Source: DZBG01 sp049241565 (GTDB lineage: Bacteria > Bdellovibrionota > Bacteriovoracia > Bacteriovoracales > Bacteriovoracaceae). Taken from it: 64,000 nt of DNA. The notes under the pieces were generated by a model, which was not told the DNA's origin, made no database searches, and was given only the letters and a program-made list of their open reading frames with translations. Where the stretch lies: contig JBMLQL010000050.1 of NCBI GenBank assembly GCA_049241565.1, positions 1 to 64,000 of the forward strand, read 5' to 3'. Below, piece by piece: positions 33,745 to 43,043 of the stretch. How positions within the stretch are numbered: position 1 is the first letter of the stretch; the number at the start of each line of letters is the position of its first letter. The translations under genes and the position numbers were made by a program.

Positions 33745-35343
33745 CTTGTAGTCTTTTTCAGTGAATGGTCTGAATTTAGGAAATGTTTTTTGGACTCGCA
33801 GACATTTTGAAGTCATGAGTTGATCAAAATCCTCTCTCTTATCATAGAGAATGAATTCTTTATTCATGTCTTTTTCAAGTTTTTTAAATCTCTGATATGA
33901 ATACTCCCCGCCAAAATCCTTACAATAAGATTTTTTATCTTTGTGATCTGTATAAATAATATTGTCTTTAAAAGCGGCTATTTCATACTCATCTAAAAGA
34001 TTTTGTGAGTAGTCAGCTATTTTCTTTTTCTGTTCCTCAGAAAAACTAATACCAAATGATTCTTTTGCTGACTTCCCATTTACGTCAGAAAAAAAGTTTT
34101 TCATGACACTTTCAGCACTCATCTGTGGATTATCTTTAATCATCTGCTGTTTTGCTAGCTCTAGGGCCATCGCTCCTTCCATACAATCTTTAAAAGGAAG
34201 AAAAGCACGATCCATCAGGGCCTCAACAGAATCTAATCGACAATAACGAACTAAACTTTTTCTCATTTCTGGATTAATATTTTTAGGATCAAAGTTACTC
34301 AGCTGAGGAGCAATTTTTTTAATTGCTTGAGCGACTTTCAGATTTGATTCTAAGCACATTTCTGGTTTTAAATATTCCAATCCGCCAAAAACTTTTTCTT
34401 TAATGAGTTTATATTTTTCAGGGGCAGTACTCCTAAGCTTGACGGGATCATATCTAAAAGCGACCATCGATTCGGCAAAATCTTCTTGGGGATTACTGGC
34501 CGCATAATTGGAAACAAAATTATCTTTTAAAGCAACCCAATCGTCTCCACGCTTCTCCCAACCACTGGCCTCAAGCCACTCTTTGCTATTATCTAGATCT
34601 TTTACAGAACCAACATTATGTGAGAGCTCATGAAACACAGTTGATTGCATGATCTCTGGATCATATTTAGTCCATTCGTTAGCAAAGGTGATTGTAGCAT
34701 TAGCAAGTGTACCTAAACCTAAAGACCGCTCTTTGTGGAGACGTGTACATTGTCTATTTTCATCCAGTGGAAGAAAATGAGAGGGAAAATCCATTAGAGC
34801 TTTTTGAACATTTTGCATTTCTTTTTCGCTAAACTGTTGCATATCTGCTCGAATAAGGGGAGACGTATTTAACCCAAATCGCTGCTTCATATAAAGCATT
34901 TCTTTGGCCTGTTTAGATCCAAACATTTTTCCCAGAGCACACTCTACTTTTTTACAGTCACTCCCTATTTTGTATTTTAATCCTAACTCTTTAAGTTCTG
35001 GTGGAGTCGGTTCTGAAAAATCCTCAAAAGTCGTAAGATCTTTAAACAATGCAATCATCGCTGGAGAATCATCGAGCTCAACACCATTAATTTTTTTCTG
35101 ACGCGATGGCGGAGTTACTGAGATTTTTTGCAGATACTTTTCCTGTTCCGCCAAAGTTGGATAATTTTTTCGACAGGGAGCCTTAGCTATTTTCTCTTTT
35201 GAAGCAGCCCACCAATCACGTTTATCAGTCGCGACCTCAATAAGATCTTCAATATTTTCTGATAAGTTGACTCCCGGATCACATTCCATAGAAAAGGCTT
35301 TAAAACTGGAGATTAAAATAATTGAGACGATAAAATATTTCAT
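33730..35343 (-). CDS. Secreted zinc metallopeptidase candidate
   Basis: A 537-residue exported protein with signal peptide MKYFIVSIILISSFKAFS. The zinc motif HELSH (238-242) sits in STVFHELSHNVGSV, and a possible third ligand, Glu291, lies in NPQEDFAESMVAF, the HExxH...ExxAE layout of gluzincin-type peptidases. Several Cys are present. The last 180 residues are helical and charged. It is preceded by a small exported protein overlapping by four bases (ATGA). A role in digesting prey protein is plausible. No named family recognised. Confidence 0.75.
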   Translation of the reverse strand: MKYFIVSIILISSFKAFSMECDPGVNLSENIEDLIEVATDKRDWWAASKEKIAKAPCRKNYPTLAEQEKYLQKISVTPPSRQKKINGVELDDSPAMIALFKDLTTFEDFSEPTPPELKELGLKYKIGSDCKKVECALGKMFGSKQAKEMLYMKQRFGLNTSPLIRADMQQFSEKEMQNVQKALMDFPSHFLPLDENRQCTRLHKERSLGLGTLANATITFANEWTKYDPEIMQSTVFHELSHNVGSVKDLDNSKEWLEASGWEKRGDDWVALKDNFVSNYAASNPQEDFAESMVAFRYDPVKLRSTAPEKYKLIKEKVFGGLEYLKPEMCLESNLKVAQAIKKIAPQLSNFDPKNINPEMRKSLVRYCRLDSVEALMDRAFLPFKDCMEGAMALELAKQQMIKDNPQMSAESVMKNFFSDVNGKSAKESFGISFSEEQKKKIADYSQNLLDEYEIAAFKDNIIYTDHKDKKSYCKDFGGEYSYQRFKKLEKDMNKEFILYDKREDFDQLMTSKCLRVQKTFPKFRPFTEKDYKLLVR

Positions 35344-35798
35344 TTTAAAACCTCAATTGTTGAGATGGAATAGTCTGATCCGTTTTTAAAAACAATTCTT
35401 AATTTTGTAGACTCATCAATATACTCTTTGAATAGACCATCAATTTGACCATTTTTTTTAAGATCTTTAACTTTACTACTATCAATGAGATTATTATTTT
35501 TAAGATCGATAGCTGAGATTTTGATAATTCTCGGATGATAAAAAGTAGATACAATCATTTCTGCGTTTAGTTTGGCAGAAAGAGCATACTTAAACCCCTC
35601 TAATTCATAGTGAATCAAATTTTTTTCAACAAGAGTCGGTTTTCCTAGAACAGCTTCAAGTTCACGACGGGTGGTGGCCTCAAAAGCCTTAACTATTTTG
35701 GGATTCATTTTTTGATAGAGATAAGATTTGAGATCAGCTTTGGCCACCGCAAGGCCTGACAACAAACTCAATAATATAAGCGCAATAAATTTAAACAC
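35340..35798 (-). CDS. Small exported protein coupled to the metallopeptidase
   Basis: A 152-residue exported protein (signal MFKFIALILLSLLSGLAVAK). The rest looks like a beta-alpha fold: LKSYLYQKMNPKIVKAFEAT, TRRELEAVLGKPTLVEKN, then YELEGFKYALSAKL and strands to the end. It has no recognised family. Overlaps the metallopeptidase start by four bases. Could be an inhibitor, chaperone or structural partner; only coupling supports it. Confidence 0.7.
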   Translation of the reverse strand: MFKFIALILLSLLSGLAVAKADLKSYLYQKMNPKIVKAFEATTRRELEAVLGKPTLVEKNLIHYELEGFKYALSAKLNAEMIVSTFYHPRIIKISAIDLKNNNLIDSSKVKDLKKNGQIDGLFKEYIDESTKLRIVFKNGSDYSISTIEVLK

Positions 35799-35864
35799 AC
35801 ACCACTCCTTGGTCTATGTTTATATCGGCTACTTATAGTCTAATAATGAGCATTCCTGAACTGT

Positions 35865-36953
35865 TTACTCTTCTATTTTGAAACCAGAGAGCATTTTCCC
35901 TAAACTCGTCTTGGGATCTGTCGTTGGTTTTACTATTGGTACGGGTTTTTTCTCCTCTTTTTTTACTTGAGGAACTGACTCTGTTTCTGATTGATAAGAG
36001 TCATAAAACGGAAGATCGGCCTTATAAACGACTCGATCAAGATGCTTCACAAATCCTGACCAATGCCCTGTTGATGAATCAAGACGCTTCACCATTTCAA
36101 GTGAATTCATTTTCGAGTCCATAAGATCAATCAAATGAACAAGATAGGCCTCAGATGTCTGAGGGATTTTTGGAGATCCGTATTGATATTCACCATGGTG
36201 AGAAAGCAAAATATGCTTTAGATGCATTTTAGTTTGATGTGGAAAATCTTTAATTTTATAGCTAAAGCGATCAACGATCTCTAATCCTTTGACCAGATGA
36301 CCTACCAATTTTCCCTCTTCAGTGTAATCAACGTTAATGCCATCAGTGAGTTCGTAAATCTTACAAAGATCATGAAGGATGCATCCTGCAACAACATAAT
36401 TCTCATTCACTTTATAATGAAACGAGAGGTTAATTCCCAAGGTACTACAAGAGAGAATATGCTCGAGTAGACCTGATTTATAAGCATGATGAATAGATTT
36501 CCCGGCTTGCCATGTTTTAAGGCGACGAGAAATTTCAGGGTCGTGAAGAATATTTTTTAAAAGATCACGAATATAAACGTCTGTGAGTTCATCCACTATT
36601 CCTAAAAGTTTTCCATACATCACGTCTGGATTCTCAGAAGCCTTCATGATAAAATCATCAGTATTAACCTGATCAGAAGAAAGCTTCTCAATATGAGCAA
36701 TCACAAATTGTTTGCGGCCCTGGAAAAGATTAACTTTCCCCTTCACCTTCACAAAATCATTTTTAGATATCGTTTTTTCTAATTCCTCCGAGTAAGTCCA
36801 AAGTCTGGCCTCAAGATCTCCTGTCGAGTCTGTCAGAATGAAATTAAAGTACTTTTTGCCTGTGCGATCTTCCATCGGAGTGAAGATTTTCACAAGGAAA
36901 ACTGACTCTACCTCTTCCTTAGGTTTAAGGTCGGCCACAAACAATTTACTCAT
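35865..36953 (-). CDS. YhaM-type 3'-5' exoribonuclease (OB + HD domains)
   Basis: A 362-residue protein with an N-terminal OB-fold tRNA_anti domain (about 15-105; FNFILTDSTGDLEARLW, shortened) and an HD domain with HDLCKIYELT and SHHGEYQYGSP. This is the YhaM/CBF1-like layout: a 3'-5' exonuclease active on RNA and DNA. The C-terminus (about 320-362) is a Pro/Lys-rich tail. I chose the ATG at 36953, with CGGAG five bases upstream; an earlier start of 35 codons has no support. Divergent from gapA. Confidence 0.85.
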   Translation of the reverse strand: MSKLFVADLKPKEEVESVFLVKIFTPMEDRTGKKYFNFILTDSTGDLEARLWTYSEELEKTISKNDFVKVKGKVNLFQGRKQFVIAHIEKLSSDQVNTDDFIMKASENPDVMYGKLLGIVDELTDVYIRDLLKNILHDPEISRRLKTWQAGKSIHHAYKSGLLEHILSCSTLGINLSFHYKVNENYVVAGCILHDLCKIYELTDGINVDYTEEGKLVGHLVKGLEIVDRFSYKIKDFPHQTKMHLKHILLSHHGEYQYGSPKIPQTSEAYLVHLIDLMDSKMNSLEMVKRLDSSTGHWSGFVKHLDRVVYKADLPFYDSYQSETESVPQVKKEEKKPVPIVKPTTDPKTSLGKMLSGFKIEE

Positions 36954-37117
36954 AGATTCTCCGAGTAGCGTTAAGTACTTAAAATATGGATTTGAGAGTA
37001 CAATGCTTTCCTTGAATTCGCTACACAAAACACCCTTTGTATGGCATTCTCTGCGCACCTAAAACTTCATTAATAACCATTCTATAACGCATCTGTCTAA
37101 GCGACATGAGGAGTCTT

Positions 37118-38143
37118 ATGAAAACAGTAAAAATTGGTATCAACGGTGTTGGACGTATCGGACGTACAGTTCTTCGTGCTTATTTTGATCGTCTCAATCT
37201 TGGCGATAAGTCTCTGGAGATCGTTGCGATTAATAATCCTGGTGATCACGCCCCTTACATTCACCTTCTTAAGTATGACTCTCTTCATGGAAAGCTAGCT
37301 GGAGATTTCTCTTACGATGCAGCTTCAAAAACAATCTCTTATCAGAATAAGAAAATTAAATTCTTTGATCAAAAAGATCCAGCTGAAATTGACTGGTCAG
37401 CTTACGGAACTGAAGTTGTCATTGATGCTACAGGGATTTTCAAAGATAAAGAAGGTCTTGGACGTCATCTTAAAGGCACTGTAAAAAAAGTTATCATGTG
37501 TGCCCCTGGAAAAGATCTGGATGGGACATTCGTCATGGGTATTAATAATGATAGTTATGATAATGCCAAACACCACATCATCTCAAATGCCTCTTGTACA
37601 ACAAACTGTTTAGCTCCGGTTGTAAAAGTTCTTCATGAAACATTTGGTATTGAAAATGGTTTCATGACAACTGTTCACGCTTACACTTCTGATCAAAACC
37701 TTTTGGATAACTCTCACTCTGATCTTCGCCGTGCTCGTGCTGCCGCCTTAAGTATGATCCCTACTTCTACAGGGGCGGCGAAAGCTCTTGGTGATGTTAT
37801 TCCAGCAATGAAAGGTAAACTAGATGGATACGCTGTTCGCGTTCCAACGCCAGATGTTTCTATGGTTGATCTAACAGTTAACCTGACAAACGCTGCTGAT
37901 AAAAATGCTATCAATGCAGCGATGAAAAAAGCTTCTGAAACAAATCTTAAAGGGATTCTTGGATATACTGAAGAAGAACTCGTTTCGATGGATTATATGG
38001 GAGCAACTGAATCTTCATATTTCGATTCAAAACTTACAAACGTTATTGGGAAGACGGCCAAAATCGTTACTTGGTATGACAATGAAGTCGGATTTTCTAA
38101 CCGTGTGATCGACCTTGCTCAATTCATCGGAAACAAACTTTAA
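37118..38143 (+). CDS. gapA: Glyceraldehyde-3-phosphate dehydrogenase
   Basis: A 341-residue GAPDH. The NAD-binding INGVGRIGRTVLRAY and the catalytic SNASCTTNC (Cys160) are clear, with TTVHAYTSDQ and SKLTNVIGKTAKIVTWYDNE downstream. It oxidises G3P to 1,3-bisphosphoglycerate. GAGGAG precedes the ATG at 37118. It is the first gene of a glycolytic operon with pgk nine bases later. TATAAC at 37082-37087 could be the -10. Confidence 0.98.
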   Translation: MKTVKIGINGVGRIGRTVLRAYFDRLNLGDKSLEIVAINNPGDHAPYIHLLKYDSLHGKLAGDFSYDAASKTISYQNKKIKFFDQKDPAEIDWSAYGTEVVIDATGIFKDKEGLGRHLKGTVKKVIMCAPGKDLDGTFVMGINNDSYDNAKHHIISNASCTTNCLAPVVKVLHETFGIENGFMTTVHAYTSDQNLLDNSHSDLRRARAAALSMIPTSTGAAKALGDVIPAMKGKLDGYAVRVPTPDVSMVDLTVNLTNAADKNAINAAMKKASETNLKGILGYTEEELVSMDYMGATESSYFDSKLTNVIGKTAKIVTWYDNEVGFSNRVIDLAQFIGNKL

Positions 38144-38152
38144 GGATTCATT

Positions 38153-39340
38153 ATGCTACTCAAATCAATTGACCAAGCGGACCTTAAAGGTAAAAGAGTC
38201 ATTGCTCGTTTTGACTTTAATGTTCCTCTTTCAAAAACTGAACCAAGAACAATTACTGATACTTCACGTATTGATCTTGCTCTTCCTACTATTCGTATGA
38301 TTCTTGAGAAAGGAGCAACAAAGCTTGTTCTCATGAGCCATCTTGGTCGGCCTGATGGACAAAATAATCCGAAATATTCATTGGCGCCAGTGGCTGAATA
38401 CCTGGCTGACAAGCTTGGAACAGATGTGATCCTCACTGAATCAGCCGTTGATAATGGGGTTAAAGAACTTCTGACTCTCCCTGAGACTAAAGTTGTTCTT
38501 CTTGAAAACCTTCGCTACAACCCAGGTGAAGAGAGAAACGATCTTGAGTTTGCAGAAAAACTTTCTCAATACGGTGATGTTTATGTGAACGATGCTTTTG
38601 GTGCTGCTCACAGAAAACACGCTTCTGTTTATGGCATTAATACATTTTTTAAGAACCGTGCTTACGCGGGCCTTCTCCTTAAAAAAGAAATCGATTCTCT
38701 TAGCACTCTTCTTGATAAGCCAACAAAACCATTTGTTGCCGTTATCGGTGGGGCGAAAGTTTCTGATAAGATCAAAACTATTGAGAAACTAATGGTGTTA
38801 GTTGATACACTTCTTATTGGTGGGGCCATGGCCTATCCATTTCTCAAGGCCAAAGGGGCCACTGTCGGGAGCTCACTTTGCTCGGATGAAGATGTCGCTC
38901 TGGCAAAAACAATCCTTGCTCTTGATCGTGGAAGCAAAATCATTCTTCCTAAAGACCATATTATTTCAGCGACTCTAGATGGAAATGGCGAAGTTTGCCA
39001 TTCACTTTCAATTCCTGAAGGACATATGGGACTTGATATCGGGCCGGAAACAATTAAATCTTTTGGTGATCATATCAAGACAGCTAAAACTGTTTTCTGG
39101 AACGGGCCAATGGGACTTTTTGAATCTAAACAATTCGCCAAAGGAACAATGAGTATTGCTCACGCTATTGCGGCTACAACTGGATTTACTGTTGTTGGTG
39201 GTGGGGACTCTGTCAGCGCTGCTCACCAAAGTGGTGAAGCTGAAAAATTCTCTCACGTCTCAACTGGTGGCGGAGCAAGTTTAGAGTATATTGAAAAAGG
39301 CGAACTCCCAGGAGTTCTCGCTCTTAAAACAGGACTATAA
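38153..39340 (+). CDS. pgk: Phosphoglycerate kinase
   Basis: A 395-residue PGK. Motifs are RFDFNVPLSK near the N-terminus, SHLGRPDG, GEERND, NDAFGAAHRKHAS, and VFWNGPMGLFE with VGGGDSVSA at the C-terminus for nucleotide binding. It makes ATP from 1,3-bisphosphoglycerate. AAGGA lies before the ATG. tpiA starts two bases after its stop. Confidence 0.98.
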   Translation: MLLKSIDQADLKGKRVIARFDFNVPLSKTEPRTITDTSRIDLALPTIRMILEKGATKLVLMSHLGRPDGQNNPKYSLAPVAEYLADKLGTDVILTESAVDNGVKELLTLPETKVVLLENLRYNPGEERNDLEFAEKLSQYGDVYVNDAFGAAHRKHASVYGINTFFKNRAYAGLLLKKEIDSLSTLLDKPTKPFVAVIGGAKVSDKIKTIEKLMVLVDTLLIGGAMAYPFLKAKGATVGSSLCSDEDVALAKTILALDRGSKIILPKDHIISATLDGNGEVCHSLSIPEGHMGLDIGPETIKSFGDHIKTAKTVFWNGPMGLFESKQFAKGTMSIAHAIAATTGFTVVGGGDSVSAAHQSGEAEKFSHVSTGGGASLEYIEKGELPGVLALKTGL

Positions 39341-39342
39341 GC

Positions 39343-40083
39343 ATGAAGAAATTGATTGTGGCCAACTGGAAGATGAACAAAAATGCTAAAGATTGCTTTG
39401 ATTTTTTTGATACATTTTCTGCGAAATACAGCTCTAAAAGAGAAGCTTGGGTTGCGCCTCAATCAATACACCTCAATCTTATTATTAATCTTGGGATGAA
39501 ATGCAATACTGTTGCAGGACTTCAGAACTGTTCTGAACATAATAACGGAGCTTTTACAGGTGAAATCTCACCGGTGAGTGCAAAAGAGCTTGGTGCGGGT
39601 TTTGTTATTCTCGGTCACTCTGAACGTCGTGAGATTTTCAAAGAAAATTCAAAGCTCATTTCGGCCAAAGTAAAAGCTGCTCATAAGGCAGGTCTTAAAG
39701 TCATTTTTTGTCTCGGAGAAACTCTCGCCGAACGTGAAGCTGGAATTACTGAGACTGTACTCAAAGATCAACTTCATCAAGGTCTCTCTGATCAATCCTT
39801 GGCCACAGCTGATAATCTTGTGGTGGCCTATGAGCCTATCTGGGCCATTGGTACTGGGAAAACGGCCACACCGGCCATGGCGCAAGAGGCTCATGCCTTT
39901 ATTAGAAGTATTCTTAAAAATAAGTTCCCTGGTTTTGGTGAAACAATCCGTCTTCTTTATGGTGGAAGTGTAAAACCTGATAACGTTGAGGAATTATTAG
40001 CTCAAAAAGATATTGATGGTGGTCTAGTTGGTGGGGCGAGCTTAAAGCCTCAGGATTTTCTTGCGCTCTGTGGCGATAAGTAG
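39343..40083 (+). CDS. tpiA: Triosephosphate isomerase
   Basis: A 246-residue TPI. The active Lys is in VANWKMNK, the His in LGHSERRE, and the catalytic Glu in VVAYEPIWAIGTGK; LYGGSVKPDN and GGLVGGASL bind phosphate. It interconverts DHAP and G3P, joining gapA and pgk in one operon. Confidence 0.98.
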   Translation: MKKLIVANWKMNKNAKDCFDFFDTFSAKYSSKREAWVAPQSIHLNLIINLGMKCNTVAGLQNCSEHNNGAFTGEISPVSAKELGAGFVILGHSERREIFKENSKLISAKVKAAHKAGLKVIFCLGETLAEREAGITETVLKDQLHQGLSDQSLATADNLVVAYEPIWAIGTGKTATPAMAQEAHAFIRSILKNKFPGFGETIRLLYGGSVKPDNVEELLAQKDIDGGLVGGASLKPQDFLALCGDK

Positions 40084-40154
40084 TCCTCTTTTGTTTTGCA
40101 CCATTGTTTTAGGAATGTTAAAACTATCTATCTGATTTAAGGAGATATTTTCCC

Positions 40155-40553
40155 ATGATGACCGTATTAGTAGTTCTTCACGTAGTAATTTGTGTTCTTC
40201 TCGTTGTGACAGTTCTTCTCCAGTTTGGAAAAGGTGCTGAAATGGGAGCTATCATGGGTGGCGGGGCCTCTCAAGCTATCTTCTCTTCTTCAGCAAAGGG
40301 GAACTTTCTCACAAAACTTACAACCATTCTTGCGATTGGTTTTATGGTAAACTCAATTGTTCTGACGACAATGAAATCTCGTGATTCTAAAAAATCACTT
40401 TTTGATAATGAAGCTCCTGTCGCTGCTCCTCTAAACTCTGATGTTCAGGCCCTTAACCAGAATGCTCAAGAGCAAACAACAACTGGAACAGGCGTTTCTG
40501 AAAAACCTAAAGCTGCTCCTGAAACAGTTCCTGGAACAGTTGAAACAAAATAA
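40155..40553 (+). CDS. secG: SecG, preprotein translocase subunit
   Basis: A 132-residue SecG. Two transmembrane helices (VLHVVICVLLVVTVLLQ and KLTTILAIGFMVNSIVLTT, with the conserved GKGAEMGAIMGGGASQAIFSS loop, shortened) are typical. It assists SecYE protein export. The tail after residue 80 is long and Ala/Pro/Thr-rich. Follows tpiA after 71 bases, a pairing often seen in bacteria. AAGGAG precedes the double ATG. Confidence 0.95.
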   Translation: MMTVLVVLHVVICVLLVVTVLLQFGKGAEMGAIMGGGASQAIFSSSAKGNFLTKLTTILAIGFMVNSIVLTTMKSRDSKKSLFDNEAPVAAPLNSDVQALNQNAQEQTTTGTGVSEKPKAAPETVPGTVETK

Positions 40554-40573
40554 TTTATTTTTTAAATAATGCT

Positions 40574-40610
40574 CAAAAAAAAGCCTCGCAACGCGAGGTT
40601 TTTTTTTACT
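40574..40610. terminator. Bidirectional terminator between secG and the HD-GYP gene
   Basis: CCTCGC (40584-40589) pairs with GCGAGG (40593-40598) around a three-base loop, flanked by an A-run on one side and a T-run on the other, so it ends both secG and the convergent HD-GYP gene. Confidence 0.92.
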
Positions 40611-41748
40611 TATTTGGCTTTTTAGTATGGGGATCAACGACTTTAATTTTCCCGTAATTCATCTCTTTACCTAAATTCTTTATCTCTTCTACGGGAAGTT
40701 TTTCATAAGGAAGAGTGGGATCAAAGCGATCTGAAAGTCTTAGATCTTTGGCAAACTCCGCTCTCACATAATGAACATGGTGATCAAAAACATCAAATAT
40801 TTTTGGATCTAATTTTACGGCACGATATTTTCTCATCACGTTTAAAGCATCGGCGATAGGGAGAACTTCGTTGTAAGAGCGTTTTGTTGTAATCGCATCA
40901 AAGAAATCGGCAATTGTACAAACTCGGGCCAGTAAGTGAATTTGCTCTTCGGCTAATTTATTAGGATAACCAGTTCCATTCCAATTCTCATGATGTTCAT
41001 GCACTACTCGCGAGATAATATTTAAATCAATATCATCACTGACTTTGCAATGCCCGTTCAAGAGAAGATCAAAACCAAAGTCGGGATGTTTTTTAATCTG
41101 ATTATAATCCTCATCTGAGAGTCCACCGGGAGAATTCAAAATATGAGTCGGAATTTTAATTTTACCTAGATCGTGAAGAAGTCCTCCGAGACCAGCATGC
41201 ATAAGCTCTGGCCTTGTGGCGCGAGGATTAAGAGCACGATAAATGGTAATACAATACATCGAGACATTGATCGAATGATCATAAGTATAAAAATCGTGAA
41301 AGCTTAAATTAGCAATAAGCCCTCGAAGAGAATCAATCCCGTGATGATCAAGAACATCCACCATCGATTCCACAACATCACGACATCCCTGAATACTTTG
41401 AGACAAAAGCTCGGTGGAGAACTCTTTATCTTTATCAAAAATCTGGTGAAGATATTTGATAGCCGAATCTTTTAAAACATTTGATTTTTGAACATCATCC
41501 ACACCTTCTTGATGAACAAGAGAGTGCAAATAAGATCTTCTCTGTTCTTCAGAAACGTAAAGCTGAAGATATTTGTGATGAAACTCCTCAACCTCGTCTT
41601 TAGAAAGAATCTGGCCAAGAGGAAAAATACGAATAAATTTTTCTCGATCCTTCAGTGTTGAAGAGTTCACATAGAGATCATACATGAGAGGTTTCCCCAC
41701 CTGTATAAGCTCACGATGCACTGAGAAGTAACTTAATCGATCCGTCAT
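40606..41748 (-). CDS. HD-GYP domain phosphodiesterase
   Basis: A 380-residue HD-GYP protein. Residues about 135-330 carry HDLGKIKIPTHIL, HPDFGFDLL, VVHEHHENWNGTGYPN and DFFDAITTKRSYNEVL. HD-GYP enzymes hydrolyse cyclic di-GMP in the cytoplasm; the HDxGK and GYP motifs look intact. The N-terminal part (1-130) is a coiled, acidic domain of unknown sensor role. C-di-GMP control of motility and predation is expected in such bacteria but is inference here. Confidence 0.9.
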   Translation of the reverse strand: MTDRLSYFSVHRELIQVGKPLMYDLYVNSSTLKDREKFIRIFPLGQILSKDEVEEFHHKYLQLYVSEEQRRSYLHSLVHQEGVDDVQKSNVLKDSAIKYLHQIFDKDKEFSTELLSQSIQGCRDVVESMVDVLDHHGIDSLRGLIANLSFHDFYTYDHSINVSMYCITIYRALNPRATRPELMHAGLGGLLHDLGKIKIPTHILNSPGGLSDEDYNQIKKHPDFGFDLLLNGHCKVSDDIDLNIISRVVHEHHENWNGTGYPNKLAEEQIHLLARVCTIADFFDAITTKRSYNEVLPIADALNVMRKYRAVKLDPKIFDVFDHHVHYVRAEFAKDLRLSDRFDPTLPYEKLPVEEIKNLGKEMNYGKIKVVDPHTKKPNK

Positions 41749-41785
41749 ACTTCTATTGTATCGGTTTTATGGGAAAATTCGGATA

Positions 41786-41817
41786 AGAAAAAAAAGGCCC
41801 GTAGAGGTACGGGCCTT
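41786..41817 (-). terminator. Terminator of ssb
   Basis: AAGGCCCGTA (41794-41803) pairs with TACGGGCCTT (41808-41817), loop GAGG, followed on the minus strand by a T-run. Confidence 0.93.
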
Positions 41818-41842
41818 AACTTATGAAAATCTTTAGGTTTGA

Positions 41843-42298
41843 TTAAAACGGAATATCGTCTGAAGCAAAATGAGCGTCAGTTTGGATATTGTAATCCCCT
41901 GTCATCTCATTGTTATTAGGTGCAGCTTGAGAAAAGCTTGAATCTACGTTGCTTCTTTCGTTAGTCGCTGTAGCACCACCAATGAATTGAACAGTTGAGG
42001 CAAGGATTTCAGTTGTATAGCGTTTGTTTCCATCTTTATCGTCCCAAGAACGAGTTTGAAGTTTACCTTCGATAAAAGCTTGGCGGCCTTTCGCTAGGTA
42101 CTGGTTACAAAGCTCAGCTAGTTTTCCCCAAACAACAATACGGTGCCATTCAGTACGGTCTTGTTTTTGGCCATTCTTATCAGTCCAAGATTCAGTTGTA
42201 GCTAGAGAGAAATTACAAACAGCTGACCCGTTTGGAATAAATTTCATCTCTGGATCCTGTCCAAGACGACCAAGAATAATAACTTTGTTTACGCTCAT
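41843..42298 (-). CDS. ssb: Single-stranded DNA-binding protein
   Basis: A 151-residue SSB. The OB-fold is MSVNKVIILGRLGQDPEMKF (start) through RTEWHRIVVWGKLAEL, KGRQAFIEGKLQTRSW and TTEILASTVQFIG. The acidic C-terminal tip ends DDIPF, the protein-interaction motif. It coats ssDNA in replication and repair. GGAG precedes the ATG by seven bases. Length is typical. Confidence 0.97.
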   Translation of the reverse strand: MSVNKVIILGRLGQDPEMKFIPNGSAVCNFSLATTESWTDKNGQKQDRTEWHRIVVWGKLAELCNQYLAKGRQAFIEGKLQTRSWDDKDGNKRYTTEILASTVQFIGGATATNERSNVDSSFSQAAPNNNEMTGDYNIQTDAHFASDDIPF

Positions 42299-42436
42299 GA
42301 GATCTCCTTCTTTTGTTAAGTAGTATCAAAGGTAAAAGCTCTGGAAAAGCATTTTCCTCTGACATTGTCTGAGATTACAGATGAGCAAAACAAAGACCAT
42401 CTAACGAATTTCTAAGTCTTAGTAATAACGGAATTA

Positions 42437-42865
42437 TTAAGCATGGGGTTGGAAATTTTTCTCTGTCGCAGGGACTTTTTGTTTAGTTTTGCGAGACTGA
42501 ATGGCCATGGGCGAGTCAGGGTTATTAGTCAAAAACTCCTCTACCTTGCGGCGAGCTAGCTTCACATCCTTGCTGTACCAAGTAGGATCAAAACCACAAA
42601 AAGGACAAACAAGATCACGACGATAATAAGATTTATGTATCATTTCGAAAGCCGGCCAAACTAAGAAAGGCCACGCGATAACTTTAAGGTCAAACCACTG
42701 AAATGTTCCGGCCATGGCCACGAGTGAAATAAGGGCAATTTGAAAAAAATGACGTTTAGTAAGATGACGCTCATACCGCAAGACTCGCGGAGTTCTACAT
42801 AAGGCACAATAACACTCTTTAGTGTCTTTTTTCTGTTTCAGTGCATGCATTCTGTAGGCGTTCAT
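42437..42865 (-). CDS. Membrane protein with zinc-ribbon-like CxxC pairs
   Basis: A 142-residue protein with two CxxC pairs (CALCR near residue 20 and CPFCGFD near residue 89) flanking two likely membrane segments (FFQIALISLVAMAGTFQWF, AWPFLVWPAFEMI). A zinc ribbon on the cytoplasmic side seems likely. It lies upstream-divergent of the TadG-like gene. No family recognised. Confidence 0.65.
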   Translation of the reverse strand: MNAYRMHALKQKKDTKECYCALCRTPRVLRYERHLTKRHFFQIALISLVAMAGTFQWFDLKVIAWPFLVWPAFEMIHKSYYRRDLVCPFCGFDPTWYSKDVKLARRKVEEFLTNNPDSPMAIQSRKTKQKVPATEKNFQPHA

Positions 42866-42899
42866 AGTCAGATCTCCTTACTCCATTTAACCATGCTTT

Positions 42900-43043
42900 C
42901 CCCTCTCTGCGGAGCCTGAAAAAAGTGCCTCTAGGCTTCCCGCGAAGCCTAGAGAGGGGGAAATGTAAAACGTGGATAGAACAAGATGGGACGTTGGGAG
43001 AGGCACACCGATTTCAACAAACGTTCCGCTTCCAAAGATCGGT
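42900..43043 (+). other. Structured leader region before the TadG-like gene
   Basis: An 11-base-pair stem, CTCTAGGCTTC (42929-42939) with GAAGCCTAGAG (42944-42954), has a four-base loop CCGC. An alternative outer pairing, CCCCTCTC (42900-42907) with GAGAGGGG (42952-42959), would compete with or enclose it. Further on, GGGACGTT (42988-42995) can pair with AACGTTCC (43020-43027) and ACCGAT (43007-43012) with ATCGGT (43038-43043), in an interleaved order that allows a pseudoknot. The region is otherwise non-coding (257 bases between divergent genes). This may be a regulatory RNA leader; no known riboswitch is recognised. Confidence 0.45.

Noticed and set aside
42929..42954. Hairpin taken as a terminator
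   Set aside because: It lies between two divergent genes and has no T-run, so it cannot end either transcript; a leader structure fits better.
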